A stretch of 64,000 nt of DNA from Erigeron canadensis (lineage: Eukaryota; Streptophyta; Magnoliopsida; Asterales; Asteraceae), in NCBI RefSeq assembly GCF_010389155.1, contig NC_057761.1, positions 22,260,501-22,324,500 on the forward strand, written 5' to 3'. The first letter of the stretch is position 1. Every line of letters starts with the position of its first letter. A program made the position numbers and the translations under genes. Positions 49,998 through 61,982 of the stretch are shown here, one piece after another. The notes under the pieces are model-generated. The model searched no databases and had not been told where the DNA came from. It saw only the letters and a program-made list of their open reading frames with translations.

Positions 49998-50226
49998 TGT
50001 TATGAATTCATTAATGTGGCTATCCACATTCTACAACTCCTGATTTATTTATATTCATCATTATGTATGTATTAATTGTATTAGTAATATGAAGCCTATA
50101 TAATGGCTCATGTATGTGGAATGATCATGTGAATGAGAAGCGTTCTCTTATTCTCTCTATCCTTATTCTTTCTATTCTCTATTGTTATTATACATTTGCT
50201 AGCTATTAGGTCGTTGTTTCACAACA
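49998..50226 (+). repeat. Copia 3' LTR
   Basis: Same length as the 5' LTR and preceded directly by the polypurine tract. Confidence 0.92.
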
Positions 50227-50590
50227 TTTGTGACTTTAAACAATAAATGATATTTTTCCAAACACATGTTAAAGTCTTTGGACATAATATTAAAAAGGGA
50301 AAAGTTCACCCAAAAAAATTATGTAAAGCATAGTAGAAATTCTTACAATTATTAAATGTGTTTTCAAATTTCAAGAAGATTTATACAATCAACATGTTAT
50401 AATAAAGACAGATTGTCGAGATATAAAATTCATGTTCAATAAAGATTTTAAGCATGATGTGTCAATACAAATATTTGTAAGATGGCAAGCTCATATAGCT
50501 ACTTTTGATTTTGAAATACTATAAGGGGAAGAAAATAGTCTTTTTAACTATTTAACTCGTGAATTTTTATAAACGAGTTAAGGGGGCCAA
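50227..50590 (+). pseudogene. Endogenous pararetrovirus remnant, RNase H part
   Basis: After the Copia element, same strand, the translation resumes with RNase H features of plant pararetroviruses: IIKTDCRDIKF, then IFVRWQAHIATFDFEI, then a NYLTREF terminus, interrupted by stops. Together with 44005-44143 it is one ancient insertion split by Copia (target TTTGT at 44139-44143 and 50227-50231). Reverse transcriptase-to-RNase H spacing is shorter than normal, so internal deletion is likely. The remnant is decayed and non-functional. Confidence 0.62.
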
Positions 50591-50957
50591 TTAAGATGGA
50601 AAAAAAGTCCATAATTTTGCAACAAGAAAAAAAAATCAACTACTTAGCTGAAAATATTACTTTCTCATCGACAACAATATTATCATCTCCAAGAAGAGAT
50701 ATGTATGAAGTATTTAGAGAGAAATTTAAATAATTCCTAAAAATTAAAAAGTGGACTATATTCCTTTCTATCTAAAGTCGACACCATAAAAAGAATCTGA
50801 TGACACTGCTGAAATAGTTCAAAAGTACTCCTACAAGGAGTTAATATTTACCTTGGAACACCAGGATGTTTAAGATACTTTGAAGCACGTAATGATCCAT
50901 GAAATATTATAATATAAATAATTAAAATTAATAGTTAAATTCACAAGGAAAAAACAG

Positions 50958-51057
50958 AAAGAAAGTAACTTGATTCCATTTCTTACCATTTTGGGAGGAA
51001 TGATGAGAAAGAAAGTAACTTGATTCCATTTCTTACCATTTTGGGAGGAATGATGAG
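50958..51057. repeat. Tandem duplication, 50-bp unit, two copies
   Basis: GAAAGAAAGTAACTTGATTC and the next 30 bases occur twice in direct succession, practically identical. Confidence 0.9.
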
Positions 51058-51426
51058 AATGAAAATGATTTCCTTCTCTATCTCTTCATTTTCATATTCT
51101 TGTGTAACCAAACAAGGAAAGTGATTCTCATTCCATTTCCACTCTTTCCATTTCATCCTACCAAACACCCCTTTTTATCCTAAATGTTACAAGATCATGT
51201 GAATTTTTACATTTTTATGGAAACTCAAAATTTAGAATTTTTTATTTAGTAAAGCAATCATAAAATACATAATTGATAATTACATGCCTAGGTTCAATTT
51301 AACGATTTGGATTATGTTGATAGCTTTTATATATGAAAATATTCAAAGTTGGTTTTTTAAAAGTATGTTAAAAGGTTTGTAACCAAAATATTCCAAATTG
51401 GTTTATTAGTAGGTGGAATTCACAAG

Positions 51427-51587
51427 GATGAATAAATATGAACCCAAAAGTAAAACATGCAATTATCAAGAATAATAGTTCTAAATAGGTCATACTTTAG
51501 TTACATGGATGATTAAATATGAACCCAAAAGTAAAACATGCAATTATCAAGAATAATAGTTCTAAATAGGTCATACTTTAGTTACTT
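51427..51587. repeat. Tandem duplication, 81-bp unit, two copies
   Basis: The unit starting GGATGAATAAATATGAACCC is repeated from about 51508 with one visible substitution (AATAAA to ATTAAA). Confidence 0.9.
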
Positions 51588-51599
51588 TTATTCGCTGAA

Positions 51600-52160
51600 G
51601 TTTTCCTTTCATGGATTTGAAAATGGATGCCAAAAATCACACATTTAGAAAAGAATATACCTTGTATGCAAATGGATTTTTTAACAAACATTTGGAGAAA
51701 AATGATTGAAAAAGATGTAAATATAGGATTAATAAAATCTCAAAATACAATAGAAGGCATTAAAAAAGCAAATATAAAGAGCAACAAGAATATCTAAAGA
51801 AACAAGAAAATCCATGTCTGTTTTTGACAAATTGAAAAATAATATAGACAATGATAAATGTCGTGTCGAGACGAGATATTCTAAAAGCATATGTCCAAGA
51901 AATGAAAGACAACATTCTTCAAAGGAGTAGGTGGAGTAAATTGAACATTTCAATAAACTCAAAAAATAGTTATCTAACTGGAGATACTTAGCCAACTGAA
52001 GAATACCTTTGGAAGACCTTTTTGATGAAATTGAAGACATGTTAATCAAACCTTTTGCGGATAAAGGAGAATTTCTGACAACCAGACAAAAGATAGAAAT
52101 TACAAGAAAGCTAGACAAAAATAGATTCAAATGGGTCTTATCCATCAACAATTATTATAT
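51600..52160 (+). pseudogene. Decayed coding-like sequence, unidentified
   Basis: Short stretches in shifting + strand frames look protein-like, e.g. YTLYANGFFNKHLEKND, QEYLKKQENPCLFLT and FADKGEFLTTRQKIEITRKL. No frame stays open and I do not recognise the family. It lies on the same side and strand as the pararetrovirus remnant and could be more of it, but this is a guess. A minus-strand ORF at 51729-52151 appears to be its mirror image. Confidence 0.3.
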
Positions 52161-52219
52161 ATCCTAAAATTCATGAATCGTTTTGCGTGCCTGTTTTTTT
52201 TTTTAAACTTCTATTGTTA

Positions 52220-53180
52220 CATACTTTTACACCAAACTTTCATATTTTTTATTTCTAACACAAACTTAGTTTATTTGGAATTTTGGGTTTTTTAATTTTT
52301 GCCACATAACTTTAACCTTTTAACTTTTTGTCACATAACTTTAATTTCTTTTACTTTCGGCACGAATGTTTTGTTTTATTTAATTTTTAAAATTATGTTT
52401 TTGTAAGTTTTGCCACGAAAGTTTCAATTTTACTTTTTATCACATATACTTCAACCTTTTACTTTTCGTCAAATAACTTTAATTTCTTTTACTTTTAGCA
52501 GGAAAGTTTTGCTTTATTTTGTTTTTAAACTTTCATTTTCCTAATTTTTGCCACAAAACTTTCATTCTTTTTACTTTTTATCACAACAACTTTTAAACTT
52601 TTAGTTTTTGTCACATAAGTTTTATTTCTTTTACTTTTGGCACGAGATTTTTGTTATTTTTACTTTTTAAACTTTCATCTTTCTAACTTTTACCACAAAA
52701 GTTCCATTCTTTTTACTTTTTATCACATAAATTTACTAAAGTTTTTGCCCTTTTACTTTTTGCCACATCACTTTTCGTTTTTTCTACTTTCCGCACAAAA
52801 GTTTTGTTTTATTTACTTTTTATACTTTTATCTTTCCAACTTTAACCACGAAAGTTTCATTCTCTTACTTTTTACCAAAGTTTTATTATCTTTACTTTTT
52901 TACCATATAACTTTGAGTTTTCGCCACATAACTTTCAATTTCGTAACTTTTTTCACAAAAGTTTCATTTTCCTTACTTTTCACTACATAACTTTTGGATT
53001 TTTTCTTTTTATCAACAAATTTTCATATTCTTAACCTTTTACCACATAACTTTAAATTTTTCAACTTCATCCACCAAAGTTTCATTTTCTTTACTTTTTA
53101 CCACATAACTTTTCACTTTTTAACTTTTGCCACGAAAGTTTTATTTTATATACTTTTTTTCACATGTGTAGATGTTACGA
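52220..53180. repeat. Degenerate minisatellite, 35-bp units in 140-bp higher-order repeats
   Basis: Repeated variants of ACTTTTTGCCACATAACTTT and ACTTTTGGCACGAAAGTTTT alternate with pyrimidine-rich spacers of about 35 bp. Landmark variants ending GTTTTGTTTTATTT recur near 52375, 52515, 52650 and 52803, i.e. about every 140-150 bp. Strong strand asymmetry (T-rich on +). Confidence 0.85.
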
Positions 53181-53185
53181 AATGT

Positions 53186-53217
53186 ATCCCGGAGCAACGC
53201 CTGGGAACAAATACTAG
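53186..53217 (+). mobile_element. Helitron-like 3' terminus
   Basis: A GC-rich imperfect hairpin TCCCGG-AGCAACG-CCTGGGA is followed about 8 nt later by ACTAG and then T, the usual 3' end of plant Helitrons (hairpin, then CTAG, insertion before T). The 5' TC end was not found, so it is unclear whether the minisatellite is cargo. Confidence 0.5.
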
Positions 53218-53274
53218 TTATCTACTAAAAATGGTGCATGGATATCCTCACAAAAATAAAGGTTTTAACCAACT

Positions 53275-53400
53275 GCCCTGCTGACTCGTTGGTAAAATTT
53301 TGACTTGGAGAATTACATCCGGATTCGGATTTCACTCCTCACACTTATGGGCGTTGATTATTCGGGGCTTTCGAAAGTCCTAAGATGCTTCCCAAAAATT
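53275..53400 (+). repeat. SINE copy 1 (partial)
   Basis: The segment beginning TGACTCGTTGGTAAAATTTT is clearly related to the better preserved copy at 53872-54067, including box-A-like and decayed box-B-like parts and the following TTCACTCCTCACACTTATG block. Confidence 0.5.
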
Positions 53401-53871
53401 TTATTTATAGGTTTACCGGATGGAAGGTCTTCTAGACTGATGTTGATACTTGCAATTCATGTTCGGTGCATTCACTCGATATATTACAATTGGTCAACTG
53501 TTAATAGAAAAACGGTTAATAAACCAACCTAAAGTGACAAAATCAAAGGTAAATAAGGTGCAAAAAATATTATTACTATAATCACCATCGTAATGGAAAA
53601 GACAATCTATTGCTGATGAAGTTCTAAATATATATACCAAATATATGTTGTAATGCAAGAAAATGACCCTGGAAAAGTAAATCATTTAGCTAAAGAATAA
53701 TCTAATAAGACTGGATTGTTTATTACATAGCAGCCGTTGCAGGTTTCCTTGCCGTAACTTGCTACTTCCGTGTGACTGAAGCCTGGGGTCAGCTACATAT
53801 AATTCAGTTGAGCATGTCTCTAGATTATGTTGATGCTCATGGCAAGTATGTTGGGTGACATGTTAAAAACC

Positions 53872-54067
53872 AATAGAATTGGTGACTCATTGGTAAGGTC
53901 TTTGACCTTAGGAGAATCCATCTGGGTTCGACTGTTCGAGTCTCACTTCTTACATTTATGAGGGTGGATTAATTGAAGGTTTTTTAAGAGACTTGGTTTT
54001 CAGGCATATGTGTAATTTACGAGTATGATAGAATGTTCAAAAAAAATAATAATAAAAATAAAAAGTA
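53872..54067 (+). repeat. SINE copy 2, tRNA-derived, with A-rich tail
   Basis: Box-A-like TGACTCATTGGTAAGG, box-B-like GTTCGACTGTTCGAGTCTC about 55 nt later, then a tRNA-unrelated body and a tail of A7 followed by AATAATAATAAAAATAAAAAG (54032-54067). It is not a tRNA gene because the cloverleaf is not kept. Target duplication not found. Confidence 0.55.
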
Positions 54068-54596
54068 GTCACACATAAACGTGTGGGCAACCAACACTAC
54101 ATACGCTCTATATCCTATATAGGCTGTGAGAAGAATAGATAACATGAACCATATCTGAGCAGAAGTTATTAAAAAAGGTCAGTATTGATGTGAGCTGATA
54201 TTTAAAACGAACCTGAAGCAACAAACACGGTTCCTAAAAGCCCATGAGCCATAATAGTTCTAGTCAAGACTCCAGTTATAAGTTATAACAATATGCTAAA
54301 TGATTACAGTTGGATAGGAATCACAAACACTGTCCTAATCCTACTTCTAACAATTTATAAATACTTGAAAAGAAAAACTGCATAAATAGTTGGAAAAATC
54401 CATCAATGAGAGAAAGCCTATTTAACTCCAGCATAGATGGTAGTTAAACACTCAAAAAAAATTTCAAGAACATAAAATGCAGTTTCCCGGTTGAATAACT
54501 ACCATCAATAGTTGTAATTCTCATCTCAAACTCCAGAGTCAAACCTCATAACAAAAGCTGTATGTCCATCTCGAAGAATAGCATTTTTGACCAGCA
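54068..54596. other. Region downstream of the ASHH1-like gene, probably including its 3' UTR
   Basis: Minus-strand 3' UTR probably occupies the part next to the stop at 54597. Nothing else is recognisable. Confidence 0.45.
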
Positions 54597-57500
54597 TTAA
54601 TTTTTCAAGCAATCAATAGCATTCTCGGGAACAGGATCTGGTTCATTTGTAACAGGAGGGCATACCACATTTTTTACTACAGCGAAGTAAAGATCGAAAT
54701 CTGCTTTTAATTTTGAGCATGAAGCCTCTATCCATTTTTCTGCTACATTTATCGGAAGACTATCAAGACTGTCCCTTTCACGTTCTTCAATTGCAGGTCG
54801 TATTTCGTCATACACAGAATCAAGTTTCGCAGTCGCTTCATTTCGTTCTTCCTGAACAAAAAAGAATAGCAAGAAAAGAGGTAAGCATTTAGTTAATTTT
54901 TCAGAAATACTGAACCTAAACTTTATGCTAGGACCAGTTCTTAATAGCCTGTGTTTTGATCAAAATCTAATTGCAGATGTTTCCTGGACAATTGTATGCG
55001 TCATAGAGCTATGCTGATCAGAATTAATGTACCAAATCAAATCAGCAAACCATATGTTTTCGTTATCATTATCGGCAGATATTTGTTTACCTAGACTTGC
55101 ATATGCATAAGCTGTTTATAGGCTAAAAATCTCTATTTTAAGGCTGCTAGTTAGCTTCCAGGTTAAAGTATATTATGAAAATTCTTCTTAAACAGACATA
55201 ACATATCAAGATGTACAATAAAAATATGAAGCATCTGTTCTTTTTCCATACCGAGGCTGGAACGTATCTGTTGTCTCTATCAGTCCTTCACTATTTAACA
55301 AAATTTAGCATTGTTATGATGTATACTTTGACTCTGATTGATATTTTAACAAATGAAGGTACAATATAATCTGGTAAGATTGCAATATAGTTAATAAAAA
55401 TCGTTAATAACTTGACCCTGACAGTAAAAATTTCTCGTTCCATGTGTCTCACACTATTCTATGGGGATAAGAAACATCCACGCTCACAAATTTCTTATTT
55501 TCAAACTGAACTACCATTGATTTATATACCATCAGACTTCTTTGGAAGTTAAATAGGAGGGAACCTAATATTCAATCAGTAAATACAATGTATGAAAAGG
55601 TAAAGATGAAGTCAAAGGAAAAATTGGATTACAATTTTTACTCCCTTGTGAATGGGTAAAATAAAAAATAAGGAAAAAAAAAAAAGAAGCTAAACAGGAA
55701 ACGGTTCATTTCGATAGAATGGATCAAAAGGTGCCCTCTGTGGATTTTTAATGCACACAACCTAGTAAATAAATCTTTTCAAATAGCTAGATTATTGTTC
55801 GTAAAATATATTTTTTATAATCATTATTTTTTTTTCCCTAAAAAGAACAAAAAGTTTTTTGGAGTCAAACCATCCCCAGTTTGTATTGGCCAATAAAAAT
55901 ACCCAACACACACACTTACCGCCTCTGGAAATTGTTTACTAAAGCAATAGATATGAAGAGACCATTCTTACCTCACATTTTATGAGTTCATCTTGTATTT
56001 TCTTTGAAGCAAATAGTTGAGCAATACGTTTACCATTGACCTGTTTCCTACAAGAAAGCTTTTGCTTTCGATTTGGGATGCGTTTAGCTGCCCGTTTTGC
56101 AGAACTTATACCCGATCCATTGTTAAAATTCCCAAAATCATCGTTACTCCTTGGTCCAGAAACTACCATTGCATGCTGATCACCATCTTTCTTGCCTTCA
56201 ACTTCCAAATTGACCTTATCAATGGCCCCACCAGCAACCAATCCTGACAAACTTATCTTGTGATCGTACCCAAAACTATTGTTGTTTAGAGCATCATTCT
56301 CAGCTTTGACAGTTAAGGAGGCCTCCTGAATAGTAGAGTCTGTAACTTTGTTGACTTTATCCAAAGGCTCATCCTCAGCAGAATCATACAGGGGGAACGC
56401 ATCAACAGTATATCTGAAAGGAAAAGAAAAACAAAAAAGAAACATGAATGATAGAAGTGGCAAGACAATTGGTCCGGGTTGGTAGAATAACAGATCAAAA
56501 TGGGCTCGATAAATTTAAGGTGCGTGTATTTCATTAACTTCGTAAATAACCAATTGTCCAATTATCGAACTGAGATGACATGTAAGACCCTAAACTAAGT
56601 AGATGCTATATTTTATTTTTCAATTGACATAACAAAAATCCCTACATACATAATTAATAGTATCACGTAATAAGAAGATTAAGTAGATAGAATTCAACCT
56701 TGTTAGCCTCAACAAATACTGATTCTCAAAGGATATTTTGTAGATAAAAATAAATAGAAGAGTGGTTATCAATTTATGTCTAATAGAAGATGAACATGTT
56801 ATTCCACCCATTTGCCCTCTAAATGCTAGCTAGATCTCATAATCCAAAGTCATCAGGTTCACCTAATGTGATTTAAAGAATACACGCACTCACACACTGT
56901 GTGACAAACAATCCTACCAAGAACATTTTGTAAATGCTAGCTATAGCCTATATGTCTATCATCTTATAACTAACATGCCATGTGCAAAAAACAATGTTCA
57001 AGTTTATTAGCCATGGGATTGTGCAAAAGCAACAATACACCAGAACGAAACACACTCACAGACATCTATACGCATATGCATAATTGATAATATACTACCT
57101 GTCATCACCGTCTTCCCACACATGATTATGCTCCTGTTAAGAAAACAATGGATTAGGTACAATACAAGAATTTATTGTTTTATTCTCCAAAGATATTGGA
57201 AAAACAAAGGAAAATTAAGCAAATTGAAGAGTCGAGAACATGTGGGATCTAACATGATTATAATTTGAAAGTGAACTTTAAGTAATTCCACTTAATTATA
57301 CCAAATTGGCTCTACAATTACATGAAGGTTACTTTTTGATGAGTTAACAAAGATATGATGATGTGACGAGGTATAAGAATTAAAAACGATCGATCACCTC
57401 TTTTTCAGCAAAAATATCACATCGGTACAGGCATTATAGAGTTTGGAAGGCATTTGACCAATTTGACTCATTCCCAAGATTTGCTAAACCTCTTGATTAG

Positions 57501-60500
57501 AGCCATTTGATATAAACAATAAAAAAGGCCCGATTTATATGAAAAATGGTTGAAACGTCAACTCCCGAAATTATTGAAGTAAGAAATGAAGACATGCAAT
57601 ATCTTAAAAAGATTTTTACCAAGAAACCCTGAGACTTTCCACCAAGAAAAATAGAACAGTTAGGAGCCCCGCAGAGACAACGGACGTTGATACCACCATA
57701 CCATTCAAAATTATAGTCATATGCCAGTTCCGTTCCAACAGAAATATCTTGGGTTGCAAAAATCCCGACTCTTGTTTCCCCCAAAACTGTCCACTTCCTT
57801 GTCTCGCAATTCGGTTGGCTGCACGGCACCAAAAAGATAGTAACCCAGACCACACTTCAGGAAAGTACAATTCATTGTATATAGTAGAGTTGACAGGATG
57901 AGCGGGTATTATAGCAGGTCAAAACAAGTACTTTTCTGGTACATGTCAAGTGAGGTCACCCCAAAACGCTTTTGGCCATAATTATTAATATTTTACTGAA
58001 AAGTAGTGTCAGGTATAATTTCAGATGTTATATAGTAGCGGACCAAAGGCTGGATCCCACGGTTATCCAGAAAAGAAAGAGGAGTTATAATACTTATATA
58101 ATAATCCAAATCTTACTACTAAAATGAATAGGTTTTAGGATTTAAAAATACACTCTGGACAATCCATTTAACATGTTAGGTTGTTTCCACTTACGCTACT
58201 TATATTTTAGTATATTAACCCAAACTCAACCATTCATAAGTAGATACAGCGACTGCCACCTCTAATCGATATCTTTTAATAATCTTTTGTTCTAAGTTCT
58301 ATAAAAGTAACTTACCAAGAGTGGTTTATAAATCTACCAAAACTTCCTTTTCTGGTGGCATCAATATAGTGACTAGCATCAAGAGAAATTATGTATGCAT
58401 CCCTTAAACCTACATTAAATGCAAAAGGTAGTTAGCAATAATATAGTATGTTGATTGGTTCAACAATCGACATACCCACCCCAATAAACCCACACATTCT
58501 ACCTTGAGTTTCATAAGTGTGAGATCTTTCCTTTGCTTCTTCTGAAGAAATTACTTCTCCACAATATTCAATAATGAATTGCCCAGCCTAACCATATGAA
58601 AAGCAGAAAGAAAAACCCAGAAAACCAACAGATGAGCAACGCATATGATATACGATAAATTTAGAGTTGGCAACATCCACGGATAGAGCATCTTGGTTAA
58701 CAGGTCAAATTGGGCTCCATTCAACGGTTCAAAACAGGTCAGTTAGTGTGATTCGGGTTGGGTTGACACAAAAATAAACACTTTTTGTCCAATATTTTAT
58801 AAATAATGATGAGCTACATCCTCAAAATGTTAATCTTTCTTGCATGACATGAAATGATTTACAAGGTAACATGCACAAAAGGGGATCCCCTACACGTGAT
58901 CCCTAGATCAAGATAAAAAGATACACACGGAAGGTTCTTATCCAAGGAAGGCGAGTCTTTGACTCAAATGTACGCGCCTAACCTGGGTATCCCTGTGACC
59001 ATTTCCGAACCCTTTCAGTAGGCCTGCATGAGGGAGATAGATCACGAATGTTCCCACAAAAGAAAAGCAAGGGGCTTAGGTTTGACCTAAGGGCCTTCCC
59101 CTCATCCCATCTCTTTTTTCCAACAGGGCACTCATGCGATGGTTGTTTGTATGCATTAAAAAATACACTTTGGTTTTGAACCATTGCCTCTTTAACTAAT
59201 TCTTTAATTTGGCCAATTTGAACATTTAGAGATCAACCCCAATTGACCCACATAACAATTAGCATATACATAAGCCAGTAGTCGATACCTTGATATTTTC
59301 ATCAGCTAAAAGACCCCATCCACGTCCCTCTGTCTTAAATAACTTTGTCTTTGCATATTCAAATTTTTGAAATCTCTGCAAATGGTGAAGAACTATATAA
59401 TTAACACCAAATCACAAAATATTGTCTCTTCATGGCACACAAAAACATAATAAAGATTCTGAATACTGATAAAGATCATCTTCAGCAAAGTTGGCCTTAG
59501 AGGAAAAACAAGAAACATCAGACATAACTACTACTACTACAGGTCAAACTACAAGATTGGGATAGTATATCTTTCCAACGGAATTTGACTGCTACAAGAA
59601 AAGCCTAAAGCCTCAATAACATGATTCTTGGTCAACTTGAACTGAATCTTCTTCTGTAACAGCACAATGTGTATTGTTAAATTTCTCTGAATGTTTTCCT
59701 GGTACAGGTCATTTCAATTGAGTAACTTCATCTTGGCACAATCTTTTCACGCCACGAGTCATAACAGACATGAAACCAATTAGGAATGGAAAAAAAAGGA
59801 GAGATACTTTACAAACTTGATGAAATCATGTTTACAAGTGATTCCTTCGAAAAATGCATCACGGGCTGATAATTTGCAACAAAAAAAAAAAAGAAAGAAA
59901 AAAAAAAACGGAAGACCACGCCTCAACAACATCCCACTTTAGAAATTAATGATACTCCAACAAACAAAGCCATTTAGATTAAGCATTATGTTTATTGAGC
60001 TGAATTTCTACATATCGTCTTAAGATATTGAGAGCACATTTCCGAACATACTTCATAATAGTGAAATCAGCCATGAGTTGAAAATGACCATTATGATGGG
60101 ATATATTGAAAGTATAGTTCCACTATGACCTTAAATAACTTGACTCGATTGCCTTAAACTATATACTTATTAAGAGTCTAGAATTATCCTATAAATAGGA
60201 GGTTTAAGAATACAACTTTTTGGAGGGTCGTCCCTTTCTTTGGTTGGTTCTTATCATGAAACTACTTCAGGTCTTGCAAGATTAATCATGGTGCTTGCAT
60301 TTCTCAACCAGCTTATCTACTAGGCTTCTTCCTCAGAATTGTAGCTCCTTGACTTCAATAACTAGCTTTGTTGTAATTCAAAGGTGTTCGGTTTCATATA
60401 CCCATCATTGTTGAGTTCAGATAACAGTTGGATTTTCATGGAAGATTGTGTCTCTTTCTGTATAGCTCTGATTGCTTACTTCTAGTTATACAAGGGTCTT

Positions 60501-61103
60501 GGAATGAATAAATCCATTATTTTTTGGTTCAAAAGTAAGAGTTTGGTTGTGATGAAGCACTAGATCGTACAAAGATAGTCTAACAAACTTGTGGCCTTTT
60601 CTCGTAATATTCACATTAATAACGCTCAAAAAGTTAGCCAATGACGGATAACAATCAATGTAAATCTTAGTATACAATATACTCTCAAAAGGTTTTAAAG
60701 ACAATAGATGTTCAACGGATGGAGAAGGGATGATGTAGTTCACTGTTTTCAGTAAAGCAAATGGATATGAAGTCCTACTTTCCTAGTTTTACAGCTAAAA
60801 TCCATTAATTAGTAGAGCTAGATGAATGATCAGCAGACCTGATACCTTAAAACATCATTGTATAAATGCTCAAGGAAAACGGGGAAAAAAAAAACCTATA
60901 CAGTAACTAATATGTAATGACAAACATTATTGAATACATGATTTACCTGGTTCCTACAATAACTGCCACAAGGGCAATAACCAGGTGTGCATTCTGTATT
61001 GGTCAGGACATTCAAACACCTTTCTCCACACGAAAGGTTAGCATTGCCAGGATCAAACTTGCATTCGCAAACAGCAATATCCTCTTCTTTTTTCTTTATC
61101 TGC
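54597..61103 (-). CDS. ASHH1: SET-domain histone-lysine methyltransferase, ASHH1/SDG26-like, 5' exon missing
   Basis: Minus-strand exons in transcript order: 61103-60947, 59375-59289, 58587-58503, 58409-58316, 57818-57620, 57133-57099, 56413-55972 and 54851-54597. Phases agree throughout and give 450 residues plus an unseen N-terminus. Order: AWS domain with its Cys cluster (CECKFD, CGERCLN, NTECTPGYCPCGSYCRNQ), SET domain (EGRGWGLLADENIKAGQF, EYCGEVI, INHSC joined to QPNCETRKW, ELAYDYNFEWYGG), and post-SET CLCGAPNC. Then VWEDGDD and YDSAEDE, a basic segment (KRAAKRIPNRKQK), and a conserved helical C-terminus (YDEIRPAIEERERDS, VAEKWIEASCSKLKADFDLY). This matches plant ASHH1 (SDG26), a nuclear Set2-class enzyme implicated in H3K4/H3K36 methylation and flowering. 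The first coding exon (about 45 residues) must lie beyond the right edge. Confidence 0.93.
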
Positions 61104-61977
61104 CTACAACCATATAAAGAGTCTCGGAATCACAGTTGAACGTCATAGCCAGTTCATATACAAAGTTAGAGGTAACTTTTTCTTAGAACCACAGCTGGAA
61201 AATAGAAAGATAATTGAATCTGCATTTAAAACTACAACTTAAAGCTCTGAACAGCACAGTTTTCAAGTTCAAAGTATTAGTGAAACTCGGCAGAATTAGA
61301 AAGAAATGTACATGCACTTAGTAGGAGGTCTTATGCATAAAGTTACACCTTGAGCAACTTTTGACCCATTTGCTTATAAGCCAGTTTTTCCTTATTAACC
61401 ATGTTGACTAGTTAGATATACAAAATAACTCGGAATCAACCCATTAATAAGTAAATGAGTTGAAATAGCCACCTTTAATCGACACACACATGTACTTGGC
61501 CTATGGGATAGAGTATGCTAGTGCTTGAAGACTGTTTCCAAGCATCAAAAGCAACTGAAAATAAACATGAATGCATAAGACAATCACGAGCTAATATCAC
61601 GAGAATAAAGGATTATTAAAGCCATAGCCACCCGTAATCGTAGTAATTAGGCATCCTAGATGTACTAAGACAGCCTTCTGATGCTGAAGAACTTCAATGA
61701 AAGAATGGACCTATTATCAAAACTTGCAAATAGGATTTTTCAAGAAGACTGTGTTGTATTACCTTAATGTTTCCGAGTTCGGCGGCTACAACTTAAAAAT
61801 GAGGAAGGCACCAAATCTATAGTTCACAAAACATCCTATATAGAAAACTTTAATTACAAAAATTAGCCTGGGAGCTGTAGGTTCTTCATACAAAAGAATC
61901 CAAATCTAGAAGCATTAAAACGATGTTGGATTTAGGTTACGAAAATGACTGTTCAACTTTCGTTGTTTAAATAAAGT
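61104..61977. other. 5' intron of the ASHH1-like gene, left part
   Basis: Sequence between the AWS exon and the inserted LTR element. No exon or mobile element was recognised here. Confidence 0.5.
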
Positions 61978-61982
61978 GATTC

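Larger units (their letters stand above)
44144..50226 (+). mobile_element. Copia retrotransposon with near-identical LTRs and ruined coding region
   Basis: LTRs 44144-44372 and 49998-50226, each 229 bp, TGTTATGAAT...TTTCACAACA, with two substitutions that I could see. Target duplication TTTGT on both sides. A polypurine tract CCAAGGGGGAG abuts the 3' LTR, so the element is on the + strand. The 5.6-kb interior is AT-rich and has no ORF of note. Traces of Copia pol remain, e.g. an integrase-like KIAPPQRT near 47410 and FPTLGG near 47680, both among stops. It must rely on proteins from another copy. Confidence 0.88.

Noticed and set aside
51729..52151. 140-codon hydrophobic-looking ORF on the minus strand
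   Set aside because: The opposite strand shows decayed hydrophilic protein-like stretches; the hydrophobic ORF looks like their complement.
52637..53284. 117- and 96-codon Phe/Tyr/His-rich ORFs
   Set aside because: They are translations of the T-rich minisatellite and have no domain features.
53872..53960. Possible tRNA gene
   Set aside because: Box A and box B are present, but the acceptor and other stems do not pair and an A-rich tail follows, which fits a SINE.
57616..57870. 84-codon minus-strand ORF overlapping the SET exon in another frame
   Set aside because: The neighbouring frame carries the conserved SET/post-SET motifs and joins in phase to both flanking exons.
60185..60215. TATA-like CCTATAAATAGG within an ASHH1 intron, suggestive of a promoter or solo LTR
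   Set aside because: No flanking direct repeats, leader or ORF could be tied to it; too weak to call.
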